Assembly (NCBI RefSeq): GCF_010233585.1 | Contig: NZ_CP045997.1 | Location: forward strand, 7,371,270 to 7,435,269 | DNA: 64,000 bases | Direction of reading: 5' to 3' | From: Spirosoma endbachense | GTDB lineage: Bacteria; Bacteroidota; Bacteroidia; Cytophagales; Spirosomataceae | Part shown: piece after piece, positions 17,031 to 25,639 of the stretch | Layout of the letters: every line of letters starts with the position of its first letter | Position numbering within the stretch: position 1 is the stretch's first letter | Translations under genes and position numbers: made by a program | Notes under the pieces: generated by a model | The model's input: the letters and a program-made list of their open reading frames with translations, nothing else | The model's database searches: none | What the model was told of the DNA's origin: nothing

Positions 17031-18227
17031 CTATTTTCTTCGTCCAATCACCGGACAGCGTTTAAATGGTTTGGATTCGTCAAAGAGTTTTCGATAAGTA
17101 ATATGCGTTTTGACGATTTTGGAACCCAACTGGCTTACAAATCGCGCCATAATTGGGTTAAAGTCGCCAACCCAGTTCATTTCTAACTCCGTGTACTGAA
17201 AGTTAGGGTTATGATCGGCTTCATAAGGCATCCGTAACGCAATAGCTGCTTCAACACCTTTACCCTGATGTTCTGGAGCCACCCCAAATACTACGCCAAA
17301 TGCTTTACGGTTGGTTTTTAAAAGCATATGCCATATAAACTTCAGTTTACCAACCAGATCAAGCTTTCCATTGACGTGCTTGAATATCTGATTAAGTTCA
17401 GGCAGGCAGACGAAAAAGGCAACGGGCTCATCCCGATAATAGGCAAAATAGATGATTTTATCGTCAATAACCGGCTTCAGTTTCTGCATGAGCAATTGGG
17501 CCTGCTCAGCCGACATTTCCTTTACGCCACTATGACCGCCCCAGGCAGCATTATAAATATGCCGAAACTGCTCGGCAGCCGCCGGCAAATGTTTCTTGTC
17601 GATGGTCCGGAAGGTATAATCAGGGTTGTCGTAAACACGCTGAGCACGGTCTTTTACGGCCTGCGACATATCGACCAGTTTCGCCCAGGTTGTTGGAATG
17701 CCGAACGTAAACTGTTTGAAATAGTCCTTGAAACCATAATTCTCGAAGAAAGAAATATAATAGGGCTTGGTGTAGGGCATGCAATAGTTTGGCTCCCGCT
17801 CGAAGCCATCGACCAGCAAACCCCACCAGCGGTCGCGATCACCAAAATTGATGGGACCATCCATAGCCTCCATTCCCCGACTCTGAAGCCACGTTTGCCC
17901 GGCCTTAAAAAGTGCCAGTGCGGCTTGCTGATCCTCGATACATTCGAAAAAACCTACCCCCCCTGTCGGTTGGTCATTGTCGAGATTGGCTAGTTCATAG
18001 TCAATGAAAGCTGCCACTCGCCCAATGGTTTCGTTTGCATCATTGAGCAACAAAAAGCGCACGCACTCGCCATGCTCAAACCGCTTGTTACGGGCTGGGT
18101 CGAACACTTCTTCCACGTCCGTATCCAATGGCCGAATCCAGCATGGATCGTTGCGATAAAGCCGCACGGGAAATTCAATAAATTCTTTCTGATATTTGGC
18201 ATTCGCGCCAACCTCAACTACCTGCAT
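17031..18227 (-). CDS. Conserved GNAT-fold-like protein
   Basis: A 398-residue cytosolic protein. It contains the recurring Bacteroidetes pattern FxxGDRDRWWGLLVDGF near 120, with FFECIEDQQAALALF before it, and a C-terminal acetyltransferase-like half (VFGVAPEHQGKGVEAAIALR, the CoA-loop pattern QGKG). Proteins of this type are usually annotated as N-acetyltransferase or hypothetical; the substrate is unknown. The start at ATG 18227 fits the conserved N-terminus (MQVVEVGANAKYQKEFIEFP) better than the upstream ATG at 18260. It is divergent from cysS and may be co-transcribed with the PfkB kinase gene. Confidence 0.7.
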   Translation of the reverse strand: MQVVEVGANAKYQKEFIEFPVRLYRNDPCWIRPLDTDVEEVFDPARNKRFEHGECVRFLLLNDANETIGRVAAFIDYELANLDNDQPTGGVGFFECIEDQQAALALFKAGQTWLQSRGMEAMDGPINFGDRDRWWGLLVDGFEREPNYCMPYTKPYYISFFENYGFKDYFKQFTFGIPTTWAKLVDMSQAVKDRAQRVYDNPDYTFRTIDKKHLPAAAEQFRHIYNAAWGGHSGVKEMSAEQAQLLMQKLKPVIDDKIIYFAYYRDEPVAFFVCLPELNQIFKHVNGKLDLVGKLKFIWHMLLKTNRKAFGVVFGVAPEHQGKGVEAAIALRMPYEADHNPNFQYTELEMNWVGDFNPIMARFVSQLGSKIVKTHITYRKLFDESKPFKRCPVIGRRK

Positions 18228-18486
18228 TACTGAGCCTAAGCGGAGAAATTCTCGAAACAAAGCGCGAATATAGACAAAAGCAGTCGGGCGGCCTTAGGTA
18301 GGCTAACGTTTTCCGATGAACAATCCGTAACTTCGCCGTCAGGAACAGGAACATTTCTGCCATGCTGATAAAGGAAAAACGGAACATAACTACCTACTGT
18401 TGTAGCTAACCGGCTTACCCTCCTAGCCATGCCAACCCGGCAAACCAAGTCCTTTGTCAGTATACTTAGAAATAGTAAATCAACCG

Positions 18487-19974
18487 ATGCAACCATTACA
18501 TATTTACAATACACTTTCTCGTAAAAAAGAACTGTTTGAACCGCTCAATGCCCCGTATGTTGGCATGTATGTGTGCGGTCCGACAGTTTATAATTACGTT
18601 CATCTCGGCAACGTCCGTACGTTTCTGACCTTCGATACGCTATACCGTTACCTGACATTCATTGGTTATAAAGTTCGCTATGTCCGCAACCTGACCGATG
18701 TGGGCCACCTGGTTGGTGATGGCGACGATGGTGAGGACAAAATCGGTCGTATGGCTAAGTTGGAAAAAGTTGAACCAATGGAAATCGTTCAGCGGTTCAC
18801 TAACGATTTCCATACGGTGATGGGGCAGTTTAACACCATTCCTCCCAGTATCGAACCCACTGCTACGGGCCATATGGTCGAGCAGATTGAAGCCGTGCAA
18901 ACCTTGCTGGACAAAGGGCTGGCCTATGAATCAAACGGCTCGGTTTATTTCGATATCGAAACGTATAATCAGCGGGGAGGTAATTATGGCAAACTCTCCG
19001 GCCGAATTCTGGATGACCTCCTGAATGAAACCCGTGAGTTGGACGGTCAGTCCGAAAAACGGAGCCTGCTTGATTTTGCCATCTGGAAACGGGCGGCCCC
19101 CGAGCACCTGATGCGCTGGAATTCGCCCTGGGGTGCAGGTTTTCCCGGATGGCATCTGGAATGTACCTGCATGAGCACGAAGTATCTGGGCAAGCAGTTT
19201 GACATTCACGGGGGTGGTATGGACCTGAAATTCCCGCACCATGAATGCGAAATTGCGCAGGGCGATGGCCTAACCGGTCTTGAGCCTGTACGCTACTGGA
19301 TGCACTCAAATATGCTGACCGTTAATGGCCAGAAAATGTCGAAGTCGCTGGGCAACTCTTTCCTGCCTGCCGAATTGTTCGCAGGCAGTCATTACCTGCT
19401 GGAACAGGCGTATAGCCCCATGACGGTACGTTTCTTCATGCTTCAGTCGCATTATCGCAGCACACTCGACTTTTCGAACGAAGCGCTGAAAGCGGCACAG
19501 AAAGGCTATCGTCGATTGGCCAATGGCTTACGGGTTGTAAAAACCTTAACCTACCAACCCGACGAAACCATTGTGCCGAGCGAAGACAAGCAGCAGGATA
19601 TTCGGCAGGCTGCACAGCAGTTTTTTGACGCGATGAACGACGACCTCAATACGGCCGTCGGTATTGCGCAGTTGTTCACCCTGCTGAAGTACATCAACAT
19701 GATTTATCTGAACCAACTTCAATCGGCAACCTTAGGCGAAGAGGTCTTTAATCTGCTTAAAGAGTCGTTTGTGTCGTTTATGCAGGATGTACTTGGTCTA
19801 CTCGAAGAAGGAACTGATAATCAGCCTGTATTGGAAGGTCTGTTGACGCTTTATCGTGAGTATAAAGAACAAAAGCAGTACGATAAAGTAGATCAGATTC
19901 GTTCGTATTTTAAAGCGCAGGGCCTGGCAATCAAAGACATGAAACACCAGATCGACTGGGCCTACGAAGAATAA
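18487..19974 (+). CDS. cysS: Cysteinyl-tRNA synthetase
   Basis: A 495-residue class I synthetase that charges tRNA-Cys. Visible features are the zinc ligand Cys30 in VCGPTVYNYVHLGN, the HIGH-equivalent HLGN at 39-42, further zinc ligands in LECTCMS and FPHHECEIAQ, and the KMSKS loop in GQKMSKSLGN. The C-terminal DALR-type helical domain is present. The start at ATG 18487 is chosen because the family begins at MQPLHIYNTL; the open frame extends 11 codons upstream. Length is normal for the family. An imperfect GGCCCAT dyad (19997-20031) lies just downstream. Confidence 0.97.
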   Translation: MQPLHIYNTLSRKKELFEPLNAPYVGMYVCGPTVYNYVHLGNVRTFLTFDTLYRYLTFIGYKVRYVRNLTDVGHLVGDGDDGEDKIGRMAKLEKVEPMEIVQRFTNDFHTVMGQFNTIPPSIEPTATGHMVEQIEAVQTLLDKGLAYESNGSVYFDIETYNQRGGNYGKLSGRILDDLLNETRELDGQSEKRSLLDFAIWKRAAPEHLMRWNSPWGAGFPGWHLECTCMSTKYLGKQFDIHGGGMDLKFPHHECEIAQGDGLTGLEPVRYWMHSNMLTVNGQKMSKSLGNSFLPAELFAGSHYLLEQAYSPMTVRFFMLQSHYRSTLDFSNEALKAAQKGYRRLANGLRVVKTLTYQPDETIVPSEDKQQDIRQAAQQFFDAMNDDLNTAVGIAQLFTLLKYINMIYLNQLQSATLGEEVFNLLKESFVSFMQDVLGLLEEGTDNQPVLEGLLTLYREYKEQKQYDKVDQIRSYFKAQGLAIKDMKHQIDWAYEE

Positions 19975-20060
19975 CGACTGGGTCAGGCTTCAGGCTGGCC
20001 CATGAATTAGATGTGATCAATAATATGGGCCGATCTGGAAATTGGCCCAGCTCTAGCTGA

Positions 20061-21086
20061 ATGATTAAGCCTATTACACTTTCTGTCCTAGCCTTCCTGC
20101 TGGCTTTTAGTTCCTGCAGAACCAAACAGAGTCAGTCTGAAACGACGCAGACCACTGAACAACCGGTCATGGTTTCTGCTCCGGCCTTTAACGCTGATTC
20201 GGCCTATGTTTATATTGACCAGCAGGTGAAGTTCGGGCCGCGTGTACCGAACACACCCGCACATGTTCAGGCGGGCAATTATCTGGCGTCAAAGCTGAAG
20301 CAGTTTGGTTGTGAAGTCACCGAGCAAAACTTTGTGGCAACCACCTGGGACGGTAAAAAACTCAATGCGCGGAACATAATCGGTAGCATTAATCCCAAAG
20401 CCACCAAACGCATTGTGCTGGCATCGCACTGGGATTCTCGCCCGCATGCCGATCAGGACCCCGACGCGGCCGACAAAAATAAACCTGTCACAGCCGCTAA
20501 TGATGGGGCTAGTGGTGTAGGAGTCTTGCTGGAACTGGCCCGCACGATTCAACAGAGTCAGCAAAAGCCAACCGTCGGCATCGATCTGGTTTTCTTCGAT
20601 GCGGAAGATTGGGGTAATGGCGAAAAAGCAGCTAACGACTTCGAGAAAGAAAGCGGCAATCAGTATGATTACATAGGTTTCTGTCTGGGCTCCCGCTACT
20701 GGGCCAAAAACCTGCATAAGCCTGGCTATTCGGCCTATTACGGCATCTTGTTAGATATGGTTGGCGCCAAAGGAGCCACCTTTGCGAAAGAGGGCTTCTC
20801 CATGCAATTTGCCCCATCGGTAGTTAATAATGTCTGGCAAACGGCCAGCCGATCGGGTTACAGTCAGTATTTCGTCGATACGCAGGGCGGTCAGATCACC
20901 GACGACCACATTGCGCCCAATACCATCGCCAAGATTCCAATGATTGATATTATTCATACAAACATTGGCACGGGCGGTTTCTTTCCGGCCTGGCACACCG
21001 CCGAAGATAACATGAGTAACATTGACCGTGGTACGCTTAAAGCGGTCGGTCAAACCCTGTTGCAAGTGCTCTATAATGAGCAATAA
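20061..21086 (+). CDS. M28-family glutaminyl-peptide cyclotransferase-like lipoprotein
   Basis: A 341-residue lipoprotein with signal and lipobox LAFSSC (Cys near 19). The M28 zinc-peptidase/glutaminyl cyclase core shows the zinc His in ASHWDSRPHAD, Asp in NDGASGVG, the catalytic DAEDWG, and a final His in FPAWHTAEDN. Bacterial members convert N-terminal Gln to pyroglutamate, or act as aminopeptidases, in the periplasm. The PRVPNTPAH segment and SRYWAKN support the cyclotransferase subgroup. It is followed by a 25-bp perfect hairpin. Peptidase rather than cyclase activity cannot be excluded. Confidence 0.85.
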   Translation: MIKPITLSVLAFLLAFSSCRTKQSQSETTQTTEQPVMVSAPAFNADSAYVYIDQQVKFGPRVPNTPAHVQAGNYLASKLKQFGCEVTEQNFVATTWDGKKLNARNIIGSINPKATKRIVLASHWDSRPHADQDPDAADKNKPVTAANDGASGVGVLLELARTIQQSQQKPTVGIDLVFFDAEDWGNGEKAANDFEKESGNQYDYIGFCLGSRYWAKNLHKPGYSAYYGILLDMVGAKGATFAKEGFSMQFAPSVVNNVWQTASRSGYSQYFVDTQGGQITDDHIAPNTIAKIPMIDIIHTNIGTGGFFPAWHTAEDNMSNIDRGTLKAVGQTLLQVLYNEQ

Positions 21087-21092
21087 TAAATG

Positions 21093-21153
21093 AACACAAA
21101 GGCACACAAAACGCTGAGACAAATAACTTCAGCGTTTTGTGTGCCTTTGTGTT
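21093..21153 (+). terminator. 25-bp perfect hairpin with CACAAAG-type sequence
   Basis: Bases 21093-21117 pair exactly with 21129-21153 across an 11-nt loop. The arm begins AACACAAAGGCACACAAAAC. It sits 6 bp after the cyclotransferase stop codon and just before the next lipoprotein gene, so it probably ends that transcript. From memory, hairpins with this CACAAAGGCACA wording recur between genes in many Bacteroidetes genomes. Confidence 0.65.
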
Positions 21154-21167
21154 GAACTAGAAAAATC

Positions 21168-21548
21168 ATGAAGGTTCTGTATATAGTATTCACGATCATT
21201 CTACTATCCGGCTGTAGTACTGTTCCTGATCAGTTTGGCAAATTGGATCTAAAAAAATGGCGTAGTGACAGGGGTGGTTGCAACGGCGTTCGGGCGACGC
21301 TCGTTCCAGCTTTTAAGGCTGAAATTCAGAACCTGAAAGGGAAAACAGCCAACACAATTGGGGATTTGCTGGGCCGACCTGATATCAATCAGATTGAGGA
21401 TCGTAATCAGAAATTTTACATCTATTTTCTGGAGAAAGGGGCCCACTGCAATACACCAAGCGGCAAATCAACCAGTCGCTCAGTGGCCATCCGCATGAGC
21501 GCAATCGGCCTCGCCACTGAAATTACCTTTCAGAACGGTTTACCGTGA
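21168..21548 (+). CDS. Small conserved lipoprotein of unknown function
   Basis: A 126-residue protein with a clear lipoprotein signal (ILLSGC, Cys near 16). The mature part has a helix-rich start, then NTIGDLLGRPDINQIEDRNQ and KFYIYFLEKGAHC, followed by a basic stretch and ITFQNGLP. The GDLLGRPD..Q...FYIYFL pattern resembles small BamE/SmpA-like folds seen in periplasmic lipoproteins, but this is only a shape resemblance. It converges on nadD with a 21-bp gap. Role unknown. Confidence 0.7.
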   Translation: MKVLYIVFTIILLSGCSTVPDQFGKLDLKKWRSDRGGCNGVRATLVPAFKAEIQNLKGKTANTIGDLLGRPDINQIEDRNQKFYIYFLEKGAHCNTPSGKSTSRSVAIRMSAIGLATEITFQNGLP

Positions 21549-21569
21549 ATAAGTTGACTTCCAGCTAGA

Positions 21570-22142
21570 TTATACGTAAAACTTCTTCCGGAGTATCATT
21601 TCTTCTACCACATCCGGCACCATGTATCGAATCGAGCGATTGGAACGGATACTGTCACGAATAAACGTTGCCGATATGTCTAACAATGGCGATTCGACCA
21701 GCCGAACATTCGGATCGGCTTTAAACGGGCTTTCCTGCGCACGAGGCCGTGGATAAACATACAGGCCGTAGTACTCTAGAATTTTGTTGTAGTTTTTCCA
21801 GTTCGCAAACTGTTCCAGATTATCCTCCCCCATTATGAGCGTAAACGTATGCTGCGGGTATTTTTCACTGAGCCGGGTTAACGTATCGATCGTATAGCTA
21901 GGCTTGGGCATTGAAAACTCGATATCGGTCGCTTTCAAACGGCTATTGTCGGCAATAGCTCGCTCAACCATATCGAACCGATCAAACTCATGCAGAAGGC
22001 TCTTTGTCTTTTTGAAGGGATTTTGGGGAGAAACCACAAACCACACTTGCTCCAGGTCTGTTGTGGTGGCCATTGTGTTGGCAATAATCAAATGGCCAAT
22101 ATGAATAGGATTAAACGAGCCGAAAAATAAGCCAATTTTCAT
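21570..22142 (-). CDS. nadD: Nicotinate-nucleotide adenylyltransferase
   Basis: A 190-residue nucleotidyltransferase of NAD synthesis that joins nicotinate mononucleotide and ATP to give deamido-NAD. The N-terminal signature GSFNPIHIGHL (residues 8-18) supplies the (H/T)xGH motif. WFVVSPQNPFK and the C-terminal ISATFIRDSIR (ISxTxxR) are the other family motifs. Length is typical. It lies downstream of gmk on the same strand (67-bp gap), so the two may share a transcript. Confidence 0.95.
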   Translation of the reverse strand: MKIGLFFGSFNPIHIGHLIIANTMATTTDLEQVWFVVSPQNPFKKTKSLLHEFDRFDMVERAIADNSRLKATDIEFSMPKPSYTIDTLTRLSEKYPQHTFTLIMGEDNLEQFANWKNYNKILEYYGLYVYPRPRAQESPFKADPNVRLVESPLLDISATFIRDSIRSNRSIRYMVPDVVEEMILRKKFYV

Positions 22143-22209
22143 AGGAGCAATGAGCAGGAAATAAGGTATAAGTAGCGATGTTCACCCCTACTTCCCACCC
22201 CCAATTCGA

Positions 22210-22809
22210 TTATATAACGGTTCCTTTAGCGGGTGCCTTGCCTTCCAGGACGAAATCATCGACGAGTTTCTGTGCCTTTTCCAGCGATGTATCTAACTCA
22301 TCATTAACCAGAATTACATCGAAGCGATTCTTGAAGCTCATTTCAAAATGGACTTTGAATAATCGTTTTGACAGGCTTTCTTCCGTTTCCGAGCCACGCC
22401 CAATCAGACGTTGGCGAAGTGTTTCCTCATTGGGAACCTGTACAAAAACGGCCAGCGCTTTATTGCCGTAATACTCTTTTAGCTTTAAGCCGCCCTGCAC
22501 GTCAACATCGAACAGAACATGCTTACCGTTGGCCCAAAGGCGTTCGATTTCTGATTTTAACGTCCCATAAAAAGCACCCGTATAAACTTCTTCCCACTCC
22601 ACAAATTCATCGTTGTCAATCTTTTGCTTAAATTCTTCTGGCGTGAGGAAATAATAATCTTTACCATTCTCTTCGCTTCGCCCCCGGCGGTCGCGCGTAC
22701 AGGCCGAAATGGAAAAGCCGAGATTATCGTTCTCGGCTAGCAAATGCTTGACAATCGTTGTTTTCCCGGAGCCAGAAGGGGCTGAAAAAATGATAAGTTT
22801 ACCGTCCAA
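22210..22809 (-). CDS. gmk: Guanylate kinase
   Basis: A 199-residue enzyme that phosphorylates GMP to GDP. The P-loop APSGSGKT is at residues 10-17. The GMP-binding residues lie in STRD-like [19 protein letters not shown], and [11 protein letters not shown] is the family's conserved Walker B-like region. Length and order are normal. It is preceded by a long intergenic hairpin and followed by nadD. Confidence 0.96.
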   Translation of the reverse strand: MDGKLIIFSAPSGSGKTTIVKHLLAENDNLGFSISACTRDRRGRSEENGKDYYFLTPEEFKQKIDNDEFVEWEEVYTGAFYGTLKSEIERLWANGKHVLFDVDVQGGLKLKEYYGNKALAVFVQVPNEETLRQRLIGRGSETEESLSKRLFKVHFEMSFKNRFDVILVNDELDTSLEKAQKLVDDFVLEGKAPAKGTVI

Positions 22810-22838
22810 AGTGGGTGATGATTAATTGGGTAAATAAA

Positions 22839-22886
22839 TTGGGGTAATTAAGGCTGCCTATGAAAGCATTTCCTTAATTACCCCAA
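22839..22886 (-). terminator. 15-bp perfect hairpin between the anti-sigma-like gene and gmk
   Basis: TTGGGGTAATTAAGG (22839-22853) pairs exactly with 22872-22886, with an 18-nt loop. It begins 16 bp beyond the stop codon of the small zinc protein on the minus strand. It probably terminates the sigma/anti-sigma transcript before gmk. No T-run follows. Confidence 0.6.
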
Positions 22887-22901
22887 CTCGTATAATAATT
22901 A

Positions 22902-23192
22902 CTAACTGAAACTCAGGATTTTAGATTTTATCGTCGCCACCAACTGATCGGGGCAGCACTTTTTTTCCATTCGCTTGGTCAATAATTCTTTTACTTCTTT
23001 TTCGAGATGGTACATCTCGATACAAGGTTTACAGGATTCAAGATTGACCTTTAATCTGGCGAGCTGCTGCTCGGTTGCCTCCCCGTCCAGAATTAATTGA
23101 ATCATCTTCAGGCAGTCTGTCCTGTGACTGCAATGTTCTTTCATCTCAGGCTTTGCGTTGGATGAAGATGACGATGGTAACGACGTTTGCAT
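22902..23192 (-). CDS. Small zinc-finger-type putative anti-sigma factor
   Basis: A 96-residue cytosolic protein located directly downstream of an ECF sigma gene on the same strand. It has CSHRTDC near the N-terminus, ILDGEATEQQ, and NLESCKPC near the middle, then a charged helix with KKCCPDQLV and KSKIL at the end. The layout matches small ZAS-type anti-sigma proteins (H-x3-C-x2-C), but the expected His of that motif is Asn here. It probably binds and holds the sigma factor and may sense redox state or metal. A later start at 23144 (MKEHCSH) is also possible. Assignment rests on context and cysteine pattern. Confidence 0.7.
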   Translation of the reverse strand: MQTSLPSSSSSNAKPEMKEHCSHRTDCLKMIQLILDGEATEQQLARLKVNLESCKPCIEMYHLEKEVKELLTKRMEKKCCPDQLVATIKSKILSFS

Positions 23193-23272
23193 TGGAAAAG
23201 TTTTATTTATTCCAAGAATAATAATACGTTAAGTTACTAGCAGAACCAAAATATGCGTAGAAAAAGTTCGGT

Positions 23273-23953
23273 TTATTCTTCATTTTCTTCATTATAACCC
23301 ATTGATGATGCGTAATCACGCAATTTTTCTTTCAATAGGTTCCGGGCACGGTGTAAACGAGATCGAACTGTACCGATAGGAATGTCCAGAATCTTGGCCA
23401 TTTCCTCGTACGTGAATCCTTCAATGTCGCAAAGAATAATTACTGTCCGAAAATCTACCGGCAACGAATTCAGGGCTGTTGCCACTTCGTCACCGATCAG
23501 ATCAGAAACGGATTCGGCCCTCAGGTCGACGGTATGCTCAGCCTCGGCATCTTCAGAATTATAGGTCGTTTCAACGTCCTGATAATCTACCTTGGCTGGT
23601 TCCTTACTCTTTTTTCTATAATCGTTGATGAAGCTGTTCTTCAGAATCCGAAACAGCCATGCCTTTGCGTTAGTTCCTTGCTCAAAGGACGAAATGAATC
23701 GAAATGCCTTTAAATAAGTATCCTGAACGAGATCATTGGCATCGTCTTCGTCGGTTGTTAGGCGAAAAGCAAAGTTGTACATGGAGTCAATGTGGGGCAT
23801 GAACTCCTTGTTGAAAATCCGATACTTCTGCTCATCGGTATAACCACGGGCAGGTGTGTCGGCCGAGGGCTGGTCAATAGGATCGCCGTCGGGTAGCAAT
23901 TGGTCGTCGTCGCGAGTTGGCGTATCTGACATAACTTCTTGTATGGTCGCCAT
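23273..23953 (-). CDS. ECF-type RNA polymerase sigma factor
   Basis: A 226-residue sigma-70 family protein. Region 2 reads YNFAFRLTTDEDDANDLVQDTYLKAF, with WLFRILKNSFINDYRKK after it. An acidic linker (about 125-150) follows, then region 4 with ILCDIEGFTYEEMAKILDIP and the HTH end GTVRSRLHRARNLL. The N-terminal 40 residues are acidic and probably disordered. The start at 23953 (MATIQEV) or 23932 (MSDTP) is more likely than the upstream ATG at 23995. It is followed by a putative zinc anti-sigma gene, so its activity is probably controlled by that partner. Length is somewhat greater than the ECF average because of the N-terminal tail and linker. Confidence 0.92.
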   Translation of the reverse strand: MATIQEVMSDTPTRDDDQLLPDGDPIDQPSADTPARGYTDEQKYRIFNKEFMPHIDSMYNFAFRLTTDEDDANDLVQDTYLKAFRFISSFEQGTNAKAWLFRILKNSFINDYRKKSKEPAKVDYQDVETTYNSEDAEAEHTVDLRAESVSDLIGDEVATALNSLPVDFRTVIILCDIEGFTYEEMAKILDIPIGTVRSRLHRARNLLKEKLRDYASSMGYNEENEE

Positions 23954-23990
23954 AAAAGTAAGAGTTAATTGCCTTTTACCGTCGGCAATA

Positions 23991-24030
23991 CTCAACGAAT
24001 TCGATAATTATACACAAGCAATTCGTTGAG
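23991..24030. promoter_or_regulatory. 11-bp inverted repeat upstream of the sigma gene
   Basis: CTCAACGAATT (23991-24001) and AATTCGTTGAG (24020-24030) are exact inverted copies 18 bp apart, lying 38-77 bp upstream of the sigma start. The site could be an operator or a 5'-leader hairpin that controls the sigma gene. Confidence 0.4.
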
Positions 24031-24141
24031 TCGTATTAGCACTTGACTGCAAAAATCAATCCTTTGTTCAAAAAACGGCTCAAAATCAATCAAATATGAC
24101 GATTTGGCAGTGAACGTTTAAGAATGATTCCATGTTAAACC

Positions 24142-24180
24142 GAATCAGCCGCTAGCCATTATCTGGCCAGCGGCTGATTC
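24142..24180 (-). terminator. 12-bp GC-rich hairpin
   Basis: GAATCAGCCGCT (24142-24153) pairs with 24169-24180 across a 15-nt loop. It lies 20 bp past the stop codon of the minus-strand gene at 24201. Probable terminator without T-run. Confidence 0.6.
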
Positions 24181-24200
24181 TCTTACTGATCTACGGGTTC

Positions 24201-24713
24201 TTAGACTCTTACAGATTTAAAATACCGCTTAAGCCAGGAATCGGCAGCTCTGACATACCATTCTGCCAAAAACTCCGCTTTTGTTTTAACCAGCGTATTA
24301 AATACAGTTGTATCAGGATTCAGAAGGCCATCCGTAACGGCAGCTTTAATCGTTGGCAACGGGTATACTGCAACCGAACCATTGGCAGCCTGCACTGCCG
24401 CCGAACGATCAAAAAAATCAACAGAACTGCTGTTATCACTTAATTGACGACCAATGTCCTGTAAGGTTCGAACCGATGCATCAATAGAGCATCCACTTGG
24501 TAAATTGTAGCCTTCGTCTACGCCCACAACGACAAACCGGTTTTCAATAACCAGTGCCGATGCCAGCAATGGCTGACCGTGAGCGGCCCATTGGCTCAGA
24601 GCTGGCTTCAACGTCTCTCCGATCACACGTACCTCTCCGTCCGAAAGGGGGCGGTTTGCCTGATAGACCCATACGCGGGCCTGATCGGGCAGTTTGTCAA
24701 AGTCAACGTACAT
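24201..24713 (-). CDS. Conserved Bacteroidetes hypothetical protein
   Basis: A 170-residue cytosolic protein starting MYVDFDKLPDQARVWVYQANR and containing HGQPLLASALVIENRFVVVGVDE and SGCSIDASVRTLQDIG. I recognise the pattern from Bacteroidetes genomes, where similar proteins carry uninformative labels (sometimes 'ABC transporter ATPase' although no Walker motif is present). No signal peptide or membrane segment is seen. It lies 81 bp after the Fe-S protein genes on the same strand. Function unknown. Confidence 0.75.
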   Translation of the reverse strand: MYVDFDKLPDQARVWVYQANRPLSDGEVRVIGETLKPALSQWAAHGQPLLASALVIENRFVVVGVDEGYNLPSGCSIDASVRTLQDIGRQLSDNSSSVDFFDRSAAVQAANGSVAVYPLPTIKAAVTDGLLNPDTTVFNTLVKTKAEFLAEWYVRAADSWLKRYFKSVRV

Positions 24714-24793
24714 TTTAATGATATAGGATGAATTAAGAACGATGACTGATTAACAAGGAAGGTATCACTTCCATTCACCATTCGAGCATTCTT

Positions 24794-25597
24794 TTACAAT
24801 CCCTGCCCCTGGGCTATGAGTTCCGAAATATCATAAACCCGAACTGAATCTTCACGATTTTTATTTTTTACCCCATCAGACATCATAGTCATGCAGAATG
24901 GGCAGGCTACGGCAATGGTGTCAGCACCGGTACCGAGTGCCTCCTCAACGCGCTCTACGTTCACATCTTTTTTGCCAGGTTCCGGTTCTTTGAAATACTG
25001 CCCACCACCCGCTCCACAGCACAAACCATTGGCCCGTACTCGTTTCATCTCCACCAGATCGGCATCCAGAGCTGCCAAAACGTCGCGGGGAGCTTCATAG
25101 ACTTTATTGGCTCGGCCCAGATAGCATGAGTCATGAAACGTAATTCGTCGTCCTTTAAACGACTGTCCATCCTTAACCCGAACCCTGCCTTCGTTAATAA
25201 GTCCCTGTAAAAACTGCGAATGGTGAATGACCTCATAATTTCCCCCCAATTCGGGATATTCATTCTTAAGCGTGTTGAAGCAGTGTGGGCAGGCTGTCAC
25301 AATTTTTTTGACATTATAGCCATTCAGCACCTGAATATTCGACATGGCCTGCATCTGGAACAAAAACTCATTACCGGCACGACGGGCCGGATCACCCGTG
25401 CAGGCTTCTTCTGGCCCCAGTACGGCGAACTTAATGCCAACATGGTTTAAAATACGAACGAAGGCAATCGTTACCCGTTTATAGCGATCATCGAATGAGC
25501 CAGCACAGCCGACCCAAAACAGAATTTCCGGTTCTTCGCCCGACGCGGCCATATTGGCCATTGTTGGAACGGTGTATGTTTTTACTTCCTGTGTCAT
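24794..25597 (-). CDS. Cysteine-rich (CCG-domain) Fe-S oxidoreductase subunit
   Basis: A 267-residue cytosolic protein with two CCG-type cysteine clusters, as in heterodisulfide reductase subunit B, GlpC and LutA. The first half shows WVGCAGSFDDRY, then ACPHCFNTLKNEYP and HDSCYLGRANKVYE; the second shows NGLCCGAGGGQYF and VACPFCMTMMSDG. It should transfer electrons at an unusual [4Fe-4S] site bound by CCG motifs. It is 42 bp downstream of the membrane Fe-S partner gene on the same strand, so the two likely form one complex, a common Bacteroidetes pair of unproven physiological substrate. Confidence 0.88.
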   Translation of the reverse strand: MTQEVKTYTVPTMANMAASGEEPEILFWVGCAGSFDDRYKRVTIAFVRILNHVGIKFAVLGPEEACTGDPARRAGNEFLFQMQAMSNIQVLNGYNVKKIVTACPHCFNTLKNEYPELGGNYEVIHHSQFLQGLINEGRVRVKDGQSFKGRRITFHDSCYLGRANKVYEAPRDVLAALDADLVEMKRVRANGLCCGAGGGQYFKEPEPGKKDVNVERVEEALGTGADTIAVACPFCMTMMSDGVKNKNREDSVRVYDISELIAQGQGL

Positions 25598-25639
25598 GAT
25601 GTTGGTTCAAGGTTCATAGCCTGTTATTCGGCTATAAAC

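Noticed and set aside
17328..17993. 221-codon plus-strand frame within the GNAT-like gene
   Set aside because: The minus-strand gene shows conserved family text over the same bases. The plus-strand product has no motif or proper start.
18863..19309. 148-codon minus-strand frame within cysS
   Set aside because: Pro/Arg/Ser-rich shadow of a clear cysteinyl-tRNA synthetase gene.
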